The position numbers and the translations under genes were made by a program. This document shows positions 25,386 through 39,507 of a DNA stretch of 64,000 nucleotides, piece after piece. The first letter of the stretch is position 1, and each line of letters starts with the position of its first letter. The notes under the pieces are model-generated. The model was given only the letters and a program-made list of their open reading frames with translations. It did no database searches and was not told the DNA's origin. This stretch comes from Erythroxylum novogranatense (lineage: Eukaryota > Streptophyta > Magnoliopsida > Malpighiales > Erythroxylaceae): NCBI GenBank assembly GCA_029891385.1, contig CM057224.1, positions 7,254,001 to 7,318,000 on the forward strand, read 5' to 3'.

Positions 25386-26641
25386 TGTAACAACCCAAAA
25401 TTTTGAGCTTCTAATTATAAAATTTTAAAGATATTTTGATTTGTTATATAAAATTAGAGATTTTTATTAGATGTTTAGAAGGTGTATGATTTGATTAATT
25501 ATGATAAATATACTTAAGCGAGGATGAATAAACATATTAGTATAGTTATAGTCATTATTGAACACTAATTGATATATTAGATATAACATCTAATAGAAAT
25601 AATAAATTGGAGTGATTCAAAAATTATGTTTATAAGAAGATATTTAGGACTAATTTGAGCTTGTAAGTTAACCTATATGCCTTACTAATTAACTAATGTA
25701 AGATATAAAAAAAAGACATTGATAGACTAGTATGTTTGAAAAGTCCATATAAGGCAGAGTTCTATGCTAATATAAAAATTGAAAAGGGACAGGAAACTAG
25801 GGGCATAATGGTAAAGAATAAAAAGAAGTGACTACAGACGATAAAAAGAGATAATTAAATAGGATTCGATAACAATAATGAAACTCAAATAATGTTTGTC
25901 AAATTAGTTTTGTATGGTTAACATGTGGCATATACCAATTAGTTTTTCTAAGTTGAATGTTTTGATTAATTTTTTCATTGACTATTTTATGTCTCAATTA
26001 ATTGTTTGAGTGATTTAATATCTCAATTTTAGAAAGAATTGCATAAACCTTAAACCGGGGCTATAGTAAATAGAGGTTTTCTTGGACAAAATTGATGTAG
26101 TTAGGATCTCTTGTTTATATTAAATGCATTACATGTAGTTACAATTACATGTAAATTATGTGATATAAGGCAATGTTTTAAAACTCGACTAGAGATTAAA
26201 CCGGTAAGATAAGAAGTTTAAGATTTAAAAAGTTCAAATAATATTAGACCGTCATAAACCCATTTAAAGATTAAATAAAATTAAAAATTTTGAAATATAA
26301 TTGAAGGAGATTGTTCGACCTATCAAAGAATTTAAAGTTTAATTGAAAAGGAAACTCTTAAATGAAAATTGATTTATTTATTTTGATTTATAAAAGTTAA
26401 TTAATTTGCAAAATTGATCGATTAATTAGTAAACTAGTCAGTTTTTAACAATAAAGATTATTAAAGTAAATAAAACTAAAAATTAAGAACTTAATTAAAA
26501 AATTAGTCAGTTCAAAATTTTAACTGTTGAACTGGTCAAATCGGTTAAATTTTTTAATAATTGATTTAGGTATTTTGGAGATTATGTTATGATTTCAAGT
26601 ATGACTTGTGACTTTATTTCATGGAGTTGGTGCCTTATGTG
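25386..26641 (+). repeat. Old repeat family D, copy 2, left part
   Basis: It starts TGTAACAACCC, the form of a gypsy LTR start, and aligns with 7391-8168 and then 24211 onward. It is broken at 26641 by the Tork-like Copia and continues at 49876. No coding sequence was seen. Confidence 0.55.
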
Positions 26642-27022
26642 TGTTAGAATAATTCATTTACATGCATTTCACAAATCCTCACATATATATCAACAAGTAT
26701 GTATATATAAATAACATAGGTGGAAACATAACCGAAACAAACCATACCTCCAGCCATTGCCTTCCGGAAAAACTCTATCCTTTGATTAAATGCAACTAAT
26801 GAATGAAGTGTTTCTAAATCTTTTAACCTCTCAAACTCTCAACTTAATGGTGTAAACTTTTCATACAAATGAAAGCATAAGGTTAGGGACCTAAAAACAA
26901 CCCATAACTATCCATATATTGCTTTGCCCATTATAGAGACAATGGACAACAATAGACCATCATAACATTTTGGAAACGTTGTGATGGTTGTGAATCATAT
27001 GGACAACGAGAGTATTCCAACA
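26642..27022 (-). repeat. Copia LTR (3-prime LTR in element orientation)
   Basis: 381 bp, plus-strand start TGTTAGAATAATTC and end GTATTCCAACA. It aligns with 49385-49875. The right copy lacks about 110 bp and has an inserted MITE. The adjacent complement ccaagtaagagaat at 27023-27035 is the expected polypurine tract. Confidence 0.85.
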
Positions 27023-27309
27023 TTCTCTTACTTGGTCTACATAATTCAACATTAACTTTATGGAGAAACAAAATATATGAATCATGATGTTAAGTCCTCA
27101 TATAATGAGTAATATCTTCCATGTATTACATTATATTACATCTCTATACATAGTCTTTCAACTTAATGAATAAACCATATGTTTATTCTAGGTCCAAACT
27201 TAATGAAAATTCTCAACATAACAAAATGAATATCTATAAGTGCACAAAACATATGAGAAACATCAAATTGAATAAGTGTTTTATTGAAAACAATGTACAG
27301 TCAATGACA

Positions 27310-29685
27310 TTATTTTACAGAACCTAGTCTTATTTGTACTATGTGATCCTTAAACTGCTTCGATGGTATGCCTTTAGTCAAAGGATCCACAATCATTAAT
27401 TCAGTGTTAATGTGCTCAATGACCACTTTCTTTTCCTTAACACGTTCTCTTATGGCTAAATAATTAATGCCAATATGCTTACTTCGATTTTTACTCTTGT
27501 TGTTTTTCAGCCATAAAACTAAAGCTGAGTTATCACAGTATAACTTTAATGACTTAGAAATAGAGTACACAACTTTAAGCCTAGATATAAAACTCTTTTA
27601 CCATACACCATTTGAGGTGTCTTTAAAACACGATACGAACTCAGCTTTTATAGTAGAAGTAGCAAACAAGGTCTACTTGACACTTTTCTAAGATATAGCT
27701 CTACCAACTAACATGAAAATATAACTTGAGGTTGATTTTCTTGAATCAATACAACCAGCAAATTCTAAATTAAAGTACCCAACTACTTCCAAATTCTCAG
27801 TCCATCTATACATAAGCATGTAATCATTCGTTCCTTGAAGATATCTAATCACTTTACTTGTAGCCTTCTAGCGATCAATACCTGGATTACTCTGATATCT
27901 TCCTAACATTCCAACCGCGAATGCAATGTCAGGTTCTGTACAGACTTGAGCATACATTAAGCTTTCAATAGTTCAAGCATAAGGAATGTTCTTCATGTGT
28001 TCCTGTTCGAGCTCATTTTTTCAGCATTGACTCAAATTGAATCTATCACCCTTCACTATAGGTGCTACACTCAATATACAATCTTTCATCCAAAATATCT
28101 CTAAAACTTTGTTGATATAGGTCTCTTGAGATAATCCCAAAGTGCCTCGAGATCTTTCCCTATAGATCTTATTGCCAATGATATACGATGTCTTACCCAT
28201 ATCTTTCATATCAAAATTCTTTGAGAGAAATTGTTTCACCTTATATAGTAAACCCTTATCATAGGTTGCAAGTAAAATATCATCTATATATAACACAAGA
28301 TAATAAATCTTGCTCCCACTAACCTTCTGGTATATACACTGATCCTTGGGGTTCTCTTCAAAACTAAATGAAGTGATGACTTCTTGAAGTTTTAAATACC
28401 ATTGACAAGATGCTTGTTTTAAACTATATATGGATTTATTGAGCTTGCAGACCAAATGCTCACCATCACTAGAGGAGAATCCTTCTTTTTGTTTTATGTA
28501 AATCTCTTCCTCTAGTTCACCATTAAGGAACATCATTTTTACATCCATTTGATGTAACTCAAATTCAAAATGGGATACTAATTCCATAATTACTTGAAGA
28601 GGATCTTTCTTTGATATAGAGAAAATGTCTCTGTGTAATCGATTCCTTCTTTTTGAGTAAATCCTTTAGCAACGAGTCTTGGTTTATATCGCTTAATGTT
28701 ACCATGTGAGTCTTTCTTTGTTTTAAAGACGCATTTATACCTAACGAGTTTTACACTATTAGGCAATGCAACGAGATCCCAAACTCAGTTACATGCCATA
28801 GAATTTATTTCATCTTTCATGGCATTATACCATAAGTCTAATTCTTTAAAACTTATGGCTTGTGAAAATATTTTAGGATCATGTTTCACTCCAATATTAA
28901 AGTCCGATTCTTATAGATACATAATAAAATCATTAGAAATACCTAATTACCTTACTTTAGTAGATCTCCTTAACGTTGTTTCAACATTCTCCTCAGGAGC
29001 ATATTGTTCAACTGGTTGATCAACAATTTCTTATTGTTCCATATCAATAACTTGATCTATTGAATCGATATTAATTGTTTATGGAATTTTAACAATTGAT
29101 TGTCTAACACCTATTGATGCTTGAAGGGTGTGAATGATAATCAATATATCACTTGAGCTAGAGGGATGAACTTCTTGATGTTCCCTTTTCAAAATAACAT
29201 CTTAAAATTGACCACTCCCACTGATCAAGTCATTTTTAAGCAATTTTGCATTTCTTAATTCCACAATCCTAGTGTTGTGAGATGGACAATATAATCTTTA
29301 CCCTTTGGATTTTTTAGCATATCTAATAAAGTGACCACTTATAGTTCTCAAGTCTAGCTTCTTTTCTTGTGGATTATAAATTCTCACTTCAGATAGACAT
29401 CCCTAAATGCGTATATGTCATAAACTTAGTTTCCAACCCTTAAATAACTCAAAAGTTGTCTTTGAGATAGACTTAGTTGGAACTCGGTTTAATATATACA
29501 CAGTTGTCTTTAGTGCTTCAGTCCGTAAGAAATCAGGGAGTTTTACATTACTCTGCATACTTTCAGCTATGTCTATTAATGTTCAGTTTCTTCTTTCTAT
29601 CATACCATTCTATTTCTTATAACCATGCATAGTGTATTAGGCAACAATCTCATATTCTTGAAGAAACTTAGCAAATGGACCAGGT
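27310..29685 (-). pseudogene. Copia pol: integrase C-terminus, RT and RNase H (disrupted)
   Basis: The clearest RT block is the open frame 28587-28021. It contains QMDVKMMFLNGELEEEIY, then CKLNKSIYSLKQA, and the catalytic YIDDILLA, all standard for Copia. The RNase H tail (27570-27310) contains KLYCDNSA, then RSKHIGINYLAIRERVKEK and DPLTKGIP. Further right, minus-strand remnants of the integrase C-terminus reach 29685 (for example an IERRN-like piece near 29600). Several stops and shifts lie between the blocks. Gypsy E then interrupts the gene, which resumes at 42455. Confidence 0.88.
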
Positions 29686-31499
29686 GTTTATGTAACACTC
29701 GTTTTCATGCTAAAGGTTAGAACCCTAAAATACGGTGCATGTGAGATCAATGAGAGATTAAAAAAATTGCATTTCATGCTCATGCATAATGTTAGCTTAC
29801 ACGCACGTGAATTTGTATTTTTGCACACATTAAAATGATTGTACGTGTATTCATTGACATTCCAGGTATAATTTTTTATAAATGTGATTATATTGAGAAT
29901 TTTGGTTTTTATATGTTGAAAACTGATTTGGAGAGTGTATTTAGTGATTTAGAATTTTTGGTAAATTTTAGGAGAATTTTCTAAAATTTTAAGGGTATTT
30001 TTGGACTAGAAAAATACCAAGTGACAGAACAATTGATGAATAGTATTAGAAATAAGAGTCAAATGCCAGTGAAAATTTTTATAAATAACATTAAGATTTA
30101 ATGGCAAGTATTATTAAAAATTGGGAGAAAATTAGGTTTAAAATTGGAGGCAAATGGACTAGCTTATTAAAAGATCAAGAAGAGACCTTGAGAGAGTGAC
30201 ATGTGGCAAGTGACAAGGTCACATTTTTATTAAGTGAAAGACCATATTTTGGTCTTTTACTTGCCAAAAACGACACATGCTTCATTTTGCGTAACTTCTT
30301 CATTTCTTCATCTTCTCCATTCCTCTTCTTCACCTACGACATTCACTCTTACCCTCATCATCATATTGACTTTTGTTCAACTATTTCACCTTACTTCTTC
30401 AAGATTAATTGCCTCTCTTCTTGTTGCTAAAAAACCCAACCTATTCCACCTTTTTTAAGGTGAAGATCGTGTATGTGGAGGAGCTAGGGTTTCTTGGTGA
30501 CTTGAAGGAGCTTTGGAGCTAAACATGCAAATTATGCTTTAAATGTCATGGGTATGGTTAAATGAAGCTAGAATGATGAGTAAATTGAGATTTGATGACT
30601 TGATTATGCAATGTTTATGTATGTGTCATGGGTGATGAAAAAAATTAATGTAAATGTCTTGTTTTTGGATATGTATGATGGGTAATAATTCATATATTAT
30701 TGTAAAGATGATATTGAAGTAGAGTAATCATCATAATGGTGTTAGGATGAGTGCAAAAAATTGATAATGAATATGTTATGTTTTTAGTTAATGATCTAAT
30801 ATAGATCATGAATTAGTTTATGAATGATATTAAGTTGAAATGAAGTTGAGAATGAAAAGGAAATGAAGGAGAAAAGATGACCTAGCTACAAGATTGTAGC
30901 ACCCCACTCCCGCAAGACCCGATCCTGATATCGATGGTGATATCCGAGACCGCGTCCCGTGAGGGTTGTGTGCTAAACGCTCGATCAAACAAAGTTTGGT
31001 ATCTTTTTTTTCAAAACTCTTTACAGACACGCATGCGGAAGTTAAAAATCAAATAGGCCACCCTTTTTCCATTATACAAGGCCATTTACAAAATTTCCAT
31101 ATGGCCATTTGGCCCTTTCACAAATGCAAACACTTGAGTCATTTCCAAAAATATAATTCATACGGAAGTTGTGGAATAAATAATTTAATACAAAATATAG
31201 ACATGCAATGCAGACGCGAACTGATCCCGACCTCTATCCTTCACTTGAAAGCTGTAGCCATACTCCCGTTGATCTAACGGGGTATTCTTCTATTCCTGAA
31301 AAATAGTTGCAAATTTTGGGTGAGTTTTGCGAACTCAATGAGTGACCATCCTTGATGACTCACCCAGTCACATAACACATACACATATATCACATAGAAT
31401 TCAAATTTCACACTCAGATCATTTAGACATTCATATGCATATGCCATTTGTATGAGACTCATATTCGTTCTTATTGTTGTGACTGAGTGCCTCTCACAT

Positions 31500-31625
31500 A
31501 TACAAAGTACTGGCCCGTAGGGCTCAGTCATATCGAAATACTGGCCCGAAGGCTCAGTCGAATCACAATACTTGCCCGTAGGCTTAGTCGAATCACAATA
31601 CCGGCCCGTAGGCTTAGTCACATCA
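31500..31625 (-). repeat. Four tandem repeats of about 32 bp in solo LTR
   Basis: Units of the form tactggcccgtaggctcagtc with an acatcacaa spacer are repeated four times with small changes. This is the part of the LTR that corresponds to the GGCTCA modules of family A. Confidence 0.8.
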
Positions 31626-33059
31626 CATAATCACGGAGCATAGCTCTACGTGGAAGCGCTTCATACAGGCGACTCAAGTCACAACGCCTTTATATTTCAT
31701 GCATTCATGCTATGGAATGCATCCCTTACATTGCATGCACTTATTCGATCACATTCACTTATCATCGGACCGTAGCCCGGCATTCAACACATAGTTGAGC
31801 ATTCACTTATCATCTTGAATGCAACACACATTCAGAAAACATTTAATTCATCTTATTCATATGCAATGAACACTTCAACAATTCAATCAATCATCACAAT
31901 CATATACGCATTCATCATATAGAGATCAATGTATAAAAAATTCAAATAAAGCAAACAATGAAGTGAGACCATCTAGGTCTACTCACAGTACGCTCCAAAA
32001 TAGCATTAGCTTTCCAATTCTGGAATGCCTGTAAGCGGACACTTGACCTGCACAACCTTGATTCTTCACCAATTGAAGAGATCTTCAGCTCAAATTGAAG
32101 CTCTTTTCTTCCTCTTCCTTATTCTCTTCTTGAACACTTCAAAATCTCTCTTGAGGGTTAACACAAATGGAACCCTAGCTGGTTTCTCTTCTTTCTCTCT
32201 CTCATTCTTTTCTCATGTTTTCTCTCTCTTATCTCTTTTCTCATCCACACATTTTGTTTCTCTAGAATCTTCTCATTCCCGTAGTTCTTCTCCATTTATA
32301 AGCAAGACAACATTTCTTTTTTCCAATTTTGTCATTAATGAGTCCAAAAAGTCCATTTTATCCTTCCCTATAAGCTTATGTTCTTTTAAACTTAAGTGTC
32401 TTGTCAAAAATATCCTTGAACCTTCTTACACATCACTTTCTTCTAGAAAATATCCTCCATTTTCTTAAGTTTCTTATGCCTCCGAAACCATTCAGTTTGG
32501 TTCAGTGATTCAAAAGATATACTTCAAACATTTTTAGACTGCTCATTTCCAAAACAGTATACTATCTACAACTTCCATCCAAAACTTGAAAGTCTTACGA
32601 ACTAAATCACAATTCACTTACTTCATATACTTTGTAGCTATATATCTCTAGTTTACCCTGAATCAGAAATCATCTCATTTTGATTTCTACAGATCAAGAT
32701 ATCATCAAAACACTGAAGTATGTTCAGTGGGATAACATCAGTTCATATCCTTTAAGAGCATACTCACTATACCCGTCTCACTCTTTTCACTAAATATTTC
32801 TCCATTAGTTTCATATGACTATGATTCTTGGTTGAGATGTAGGGAAATTTCTTACGAATCCAATCGTTCAAGAATCAAGTCATTTGGAGGTCTAGAGAAG
32901 AAGTTATGGCCAAAAGACTCCAACACGTTTCTGCCCTCACCTGAAATGTGCATGTCTCAGTGCAAATGCTATAACTTTTGCTACAAAAGTCTGATTGACT
33001 TCTTTTCTGGACCATTGGAAAGAGGACTTATGGATCTAAAACTTTCATGAAGACCTTGA

Positions 33060-33292
33060 AGGACAATTCTATCGTCTAACTTCTGTATCGTCTCACTTTC
33101 CTTTCGTCTTAGTTTTATCGTCTCATTTCCATCGTCTACTTTTTGCGTCTGTTTTTTCTGCATCTACTTTTTCTGTCTGCTTTTCTGCGTCTTCTTTTCT
33201 GCGTCTGCTTTTTGCGTCTGCTTTTCTGCGTCTGCTTTTCTGCATCTGCTTTTTGTGTTTGCTTTTTTGCGTCTGCTTTTTGCGTCGAGAAC
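33060..33292 (-). repeat. gcgtctgctttt tandem array in solo LTR
   Basis: A run of short units, mostly 13-18 bp, of the form gcgtctgctttt(t/c)t lies in the same order relative to the ccataac phrases as the TGACGTCA array of gypsy C. The linker gcgtctg is shared with gypsy C, but the tgacgtca core is absent here. Confidence 0.75.
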
Positions 33293-36134
33293 ATCTCCAC
33301 TTATAAGACGCATAACTTTTGACTCAAATGTCCAAAATTTACAAAATTTATACCGTTGGAAAGATAAAAGAAAGATCTACAACTTTTTAGAAGGAAACTT
33401 TGCTAAAATCTATCTAGATTAAGTCCAAATTTGCCCCAAAATTTGAAGACAAATTTTTCATTCATACACCAACACTGCACCCAATTCTTCACTTCATAAC
33501 AATATTTGAGACTCTTAGACACAGAATTGAAATTCGATGTCTTCACAAAAAAGTAGCCATATATCTCTAGTTTAATCCAAATCAAGAATCATTTCGTTTG
33601 GATTACTAGAGAAAACGTTGTGGCTAAATAACTGAAGCATATTCAGTGAACATTTTCCAGATCACTACCAATCTTGTTTCTAAATCTTTCCTTATCACGA
33701 CTCAAACCAAGACCACTCTTTCTACTCCTTCTACTCCTTATTTTCAATAAAATCACATTTAATATCAATTATACCCGGAAGTTGTCAATGAATGCATGTA
33801 CACTTTTTATCCGAAACATTACGTATTTATGTGCATATATGCTAACATGATGCATGAGTAAGAAAGATGCATTCCTTAATGTCAATTTCTCTTCGAGCTC
33901 GCATGTATTGAAATTTTGGGTCACAACTCTTAATATGGGGACGGGATGTTACAAAGATGGGTTAGATGTAACATGTTGTAAGAAAGTATTGAAAAATGTA
34001 GTAGTAACATATTCACTGATTTTGCTCCTATGAAAGTTCATCGCGGCTAACTCCTTGGTTTGCCGTGGTCAACTTGCAGGATTTCACTAGGAATTTTTCT
34101 CTCAGGAAAAGTTCGTCACGGCCAACTCCTGACTTTGTCAAGGACAACTTTCCTACACAACTTGAACATGCTTTGGTATTTTATACATAACTTGTTCTAT
34201 GGTTATACAAATGGAATGATTCTTGATTTAGGTTAAACTCTAGAATTCCAAAATCTGACTTGAAGTTAAGCATAGAATACTGAATCAGTTTAAGAAAAGT
34301 CTGAAATATTTGGAGTATAACTTTTGGAGTACTGAACCAAATTGAATGATCTTAATGTCATTAGAAACTTAAGAAAATAGGGAACATTTTTATAGAAAAG
34401 AAAATGTTGCCAAATTACTTCATTTACCTTGTCAGAATGTTCACGAAAAATAGACCTGAAGATCTGGAATTTTGGAGGTGTTATAAGAAGAAATGAGAGT
34501 TTGGATAATGTTTGATCTTATAATGTTAAAATAACATTAATGAGTGAATTGTTGATATTAAAGTACCAAAGGCATGAGTATAGTGAAATCAAGATGATCA
34601 TATGATTGTAGTTATGATTCAAAGGAGATGACTAATGTGTCCCTAGTAAAAGTGAATGAGAATTGGATATTATGAAAGCAAATAATGCTAAAAATGAGAA
34701 TATGCATAAGATTTGAAATTTGATAATATACCCGCGATTACCATTGAACATGCATTGTACTTATTCCATAGACACATTTGTGCATAAAGTAATACTTATA
34801 ATTTGTGCAAATTTTAACAGGTGTGCATCGTGTGTATTGCATACTTTTGATGTGTAGGATAAACTTCCACATTCAGACGTTTCCATATTATGGAATCTAA
34901 TGCTAATCTAGAGTGTATTGTGAGTTGACCTAGATGGTCTTACCTTTCTAATTATTTTGTTTATGTATTATTAATTGAATGATTATAAAATGCAATTGTT
35001 CTGATTGCAGACATTGAATGTCTGAGGAGTTTGATAAATGCATGAATAATAATAGGAGTGCTCATTGAATGTGAATTGAAAGAAATATGTAATACTCAAC
35101 TTAAATTTTGAACATTGGACTAAGGTCCTATGACATGTGTAAAGTGGAAATAAGTGACTGATTGAAAATATGTGAATGTGATGGATTCTATTACATAAAG
35201 GCATGAAACATAAAGGCAATTATGACCGGAGTAACCACTGAAAAAGAGCTTAAAGCACATATTGTGAAAAAGAGCTTAAAGCTCAAAAAGTGTATAAGAG
35301 CCAAAGGCTCACTATGTAAAATGAGTCAGGTATCCCTAAAGAATATGGGATAGTTATTAATTAGCCCGATATCCATAATAGATACGGGATAGTTATAGAT
35401 ACTCAGTCGCAACAAAATAATAAATGAAAGTGAGTCTCATGAGCAGTACATAACATTTAATATGCATGATTGATGATTTATATGTATGATTTAAATTGTC
35501 GAAATAAATTGTTTGAATGAATTCATATTATGAAATATGAGTTAAATGAATGTCAAAAGTATGTGACTCAACATGAGGAACTGATACAGTGATATGAATT
35601 ATGTGCTTATATGTTTTAATGTGTTATGTGGTTGAGTGGGCCATCAAGGATGGTCACTCACTGAGTTTGCAAAAGCTCACCTAAAATTTGCAATATTTTT
35701 AAGCTCTGAAGAGTTATCTTGTTAGGCTAACGGGAGTATAGTTACTACATTCAAGTAAGAGATAGAGATCGGGATAGGTTTGCGTATGCATTTGTTTTCT
35801 TATTTTTGTATCAAAATGTATATTCTGCAATTTCTGTATAATGTATATTTGAATAATTCTGTATATAATAACTATCGAAATTGGAAATATGTTGTAAATG
35901 AGATTTATCAAAGTGTAATAATATTTGTGTTTTTGACGTTTATGAAATAAAAGTATGGGCCCAAATTTGAATATTGATTTCTGTGTACGAGTGTGATATT
36001 TTTAAAACATTTGTACTGAGTTTCGAGTGTTTAACTGATTGACTGTTCTAGCATGTCACCCTTATAGGATATGTACTCGGACATCACTCAAGATGTCGGG
36101 TACGTGTCTTGTGAGAGTGGGTTGTTACATTGTT

Positions 36135-36147
36135 TGGTATCAAAGCC
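36135..36147 (+). other. Gypsy E primer-binding site
   Basis: TGGTATCAAAGCC lies five bases after the 5-prime LTR end, after the same TTGTT spacer as in gypsy C. One base differs from the standard initiator-Met site (A for G). Confidence 0.85.
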
Positions 36148-39100
36148 TAGGATTAGTATCTTACATGGGCGTTTTCAAAATATAAGTCAAGTTATATGCA
36201 TTTTAGACATGTATTAGCCTGCAGCAGTAACTGATCCTCAGCTTGAGTCACATTTACATGAATCATACGCATGAGCATTCATTAAGAGTTTAAGCTGTTA
36301 GAAGCACTGAGAAGAATGATGATCTTTCAGAATGTGAGAAAATGAAGGTTTATGGATATTTAGAAATGAGAAATAGTAAATGGTTAGATATGACAGATAT
36401 AGATTCGAAGCATTCATGTTGGTGGATGAATTATTGAATGACATTAATATTGTGTTGTGATGATATATCCTCGAATGTGAACTAAATGTGAATGCATTGT
36501 TGTAGATTATTTGAGGAAAATAAGGATATAAGTAGAAATGATGAGATTAAAGAGTACAAGCCAAGTAGAAAGAAAATAAATTTTTCTATTACCTTGAAAG
36601 GGTGAACTTGGACTTAAAATGATTGTGTCATTATTGTGATAAGAGTTTATGATTCAATATAAGAATATGTTTGTGGAATTAAGACTAGAATTTCATAATG
36701 GTTATGCCTCTGTATTTTTGAATTGATTGAGGATGTACATATGGAAGATGAAATAAATGAAAATAGGAAGATGAGATAGAAAAGAGGAAAGAATAAAAGG
36801 GGAATGAAATAGACATAAATAACTTTTCATGAGATGAATGATATATATAGTAAGGAGAAAGTTAGAAATGCATACAAGATAGGATTTTATGTAAGAATGA
36901 GATTGAAAAAAAATGAAGAATTAAATGTGAAGAGTTAGTGCACTCAATATGGTAGTTGAATCATCATGACATGATGTAGCATTAAAAGAGGTAACTTCTG
37001 AAAAAATCGGGGTATAGTTGATGTTAGTATGTGTGTTTACACGAGGAAGAAAGTGCAGGGAACAATGGTGGCCTGACAAAAATAGGTTTCTATCACGATC
37101 GTGACAAGGATATCCTGATTGGAATCAAAGTATCATTTGTGTAATATATATAAATTGGAGAATTGTCAGAAATAAATCTCAGGATAGAATGAGATGACCT
37201 TGATGATACTCACCTAAGCATATGCAACAGTAATCATGTCTACTACATCATTGAGTTTTGATGAATAAAACATTATGATCGTGTAAGAAATGATAGAAAT
37301 TAATCTTCTTGAGGTACTAAGAATGGTTGATAAGCAATGATAAAGATAGCTGACTGATAAGGATTACATGAACAGTATTGACGATAGTACCAATAAATCT
37401 TCTTTCGAAGAAGAATTTCACCGAATTAGGTTAAGCAAATCAGATAGTTTGTTTTAAGAATGATCAATAAAGAAACAAATTAGAAATGAATATTTAACGA
37501 GTCAGAAGTGAAGTCCTATTCCTAACTGAGACTCAGGCATCAGGTGGAAGATCCTATAAAGAGTATATGTGATTTATTTTATATAAAGTATCCAACTGTG
37601 TGATTGGATTATTAAATTTGAGGAGGCATTATTGCTAATGTGAGAAGAATTTAGGTCCACATTATATTCTATGCAAATATGCACATGAGATACAAATTAG
37701 ATCGGATGAATGTGTTACCAACACAGAAAGTTAAGATTACGAATAAATTGAAGAATGTAGAGAAACTAGTGTGAATGAGCAGATATTAGATTAAATCAAT
37801 GTGAAATCAAAGGAAATCGAATGAATGGAGGTGAATATTTTGAATACTTGAGGTAAAACTTACATATCATGAAGGTAGAAACAATTATATGCCAAGTTCC
37901 ATAAAAATGAGTTTTAGCTTGATTAAATAAAATATTGGGCCTTATAGTATCTGAACATGACATATTGGGAGACCCAAAGAAAATAGAGGTAATAATGAAG
38001 TGAGAAACTCCAAGGAATATATAAGAGATCCAAAGTTTTATAAAATTAGCTAGGAAATTGGACATTATCAGAAGTTGTTAAGGGTTTTTACTGATCTTAG
38101 CCTTTTGATAAAAATGTATGAGGAAAAACATGTAAATCGTATAACTGATGAATGCAAAGAGAATTATGAGAAAGTATAACATCAATGATAATTATATCAT
38201 TTGGAATTGGAGATTATGTAGTATATAATAAGGTTTCACATCGAGTTTATAATAAGGTGATTTTGTATGCATAGAGACAATTAAAGTATCATGAGTTAAT
38301 TATTTGATATATGATTTAGAACTTCCTACAATAGTAACTATTTTGAAAAGCATTGAGAGATTATATGTATGGTGAAACATTTGGATCTATATATAACTAT
38401 ATAGATCATTAAAGTTTGAGATAATTATTGAATTTGAAAGAATTGAATACAAGATTGAGATAATGGATAGAGTTACTTGAAAGATTATGATTGTACAAAT
38501 GAGTATTTTCCAGTAAAGCTAGTATTGTAATCTGATGCATTGAACAGAAAATTCAATATAGATGTAGCACAAATTTAGATATTGAGATTACCAAATCTAG
38601 TGCAATAAAGAGCATAGAATTTTAGATGTGAATTTTATTCTATGCAATAAAGAGCATAGAATAAAGGGCAAATCAAAGTACTATTAGCTATTGAATTTAA
38701 AATCAGTTTCACATGAAAAGATTGGCAAAGCCCAAATTGTGAATTTATTGAGAAATTGAAAATGAATATGAATTTTAAGTTGGAATTGGAAAAGAATATT
38801 TTGTGATTGAAATAAGAAGTATGTGTACACGATAAAGATGATTGAGAAAAGAGAATTTTAGATGGTTAAAGGCCAAAAGTGATTTGAAATACTATTGATG
38901 AGTGAAATTGATCTGTATTAGAAATTAAGTGATTGAAGAAAGATAAATGAGTTAGATGGATCAACATCAAAGATATGGAATAAAGTGAGACAGACATAAG
39001 AGTTAAGTGTATCAACACTAAAGAGATGCGGATTTATCAAGTGAGAAATGAATTGTTTCTGAAAGTATCACCTTGCATAGGTGTGCTCATGTTAGGAAAA

Positions 39101-39493
39101 AGGATAAATTAAGCTCAAATTATATTGATCCTTATGAAGTTATTAAGAGCATAGGACCATTAACATGTGAGTTTTTATTACTAATAAAGATGTTTCAGAT
39201 CCATAATGTGTTATATATGAGTATGTTAAGAAATATCGATATGATTTGACATAAATGTAATGTCAACACAAGAACAGAAATTTGTGAATAATATGAGATA
39301 TATTGAGGAACCAGTTAAGAAAGTGAATGACTAAATAAGTGACAGAAAGACCTGGTAAGTTTATCGACTATGGTCGATTGGAAGAAAGTATTTGAATGAT
39401 CAAGTTATATGGGGAAAATGGTGGAGCCTATAAGGAAACAATACCCCTGCCTTATTAATTAATTAGATAATAATTTCGATGACGAAATTTATT
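36148..39493 (+). pseudogene. Gypsy E internal region: relics of RT, RNase H, integrase end, chromodomain
   Basis: 36148-37800 has no recognisable domain and may be decayed gag and protease. 37830-38130 matches the C-terminal RT connection (DPKKIEVIMKWETPRNI, then a LA..L piece). 38275-38560 matches RNase H (QLKYHELNYLIYDLELPTIV, then SDALNRK-like codons with stops). 39080-39240 matches the integrase C-terminus (KDKLSSNYIDPYEVI, IHNVLYMSMLRK). 39310-39450 matches a chromodomain tail (EPIRKQYP). The integrase zinc finger and core are missing between 38580 and 39000. Stops are frequent. Confidence 0.8.
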
Positions 39494-39507
39494 AAAGAGA
39501 GGAGAAA
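39494..39507 (+). other. Gypsy E polypurine tract
   Basis: AAAGAGAGGAGAAA lies directly before the 3-prime LTR. The upstream phrase ttcgatgacgaaatt matches the pre-PPT phrase of gypsy C. Confidence 0.85.

Larger units (their letters stand above)
30895..33953 (-). mobile_element. Solo chromovirus LTR (family F) inside gypsy E LTR
   Basis: Plus-strand ends are TGTAGCACCCCACTCCC and GGGACGGGATGTTACA, so the LTR is on the minus strand. It is flanked by the target duplication AAGAT (30890-30894, 33954-33958). The sister LTR at 40240-40260 has the uninterrupted site ctagctacaagatgggttag. There is no internal region, so this is a solo LTR left by recombination. Its reverse complement near 33440-33640 matches the tagccataac... 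phrase of gypsy C (12970-13140). It also carries the conserved box (31292-31350), 32-bp repeats and a gcgtctgctttt array. Confidence 0.95.
29691..36129 (+). repeat. Gypsy E 5-prime LTR (interrupted by solo LTR)
   Basis: It starts TGTAACACTC and ends GGGTTGTTACA. After removal of 30895-33958 it is about 3.38 kb. Sequence from 29691 to 30400 and from 33959 to 36129 aligns with the 3-prime LTR. About 430-460 bp around 30400-30840 have no counterpart there. Confidence 0.9.
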
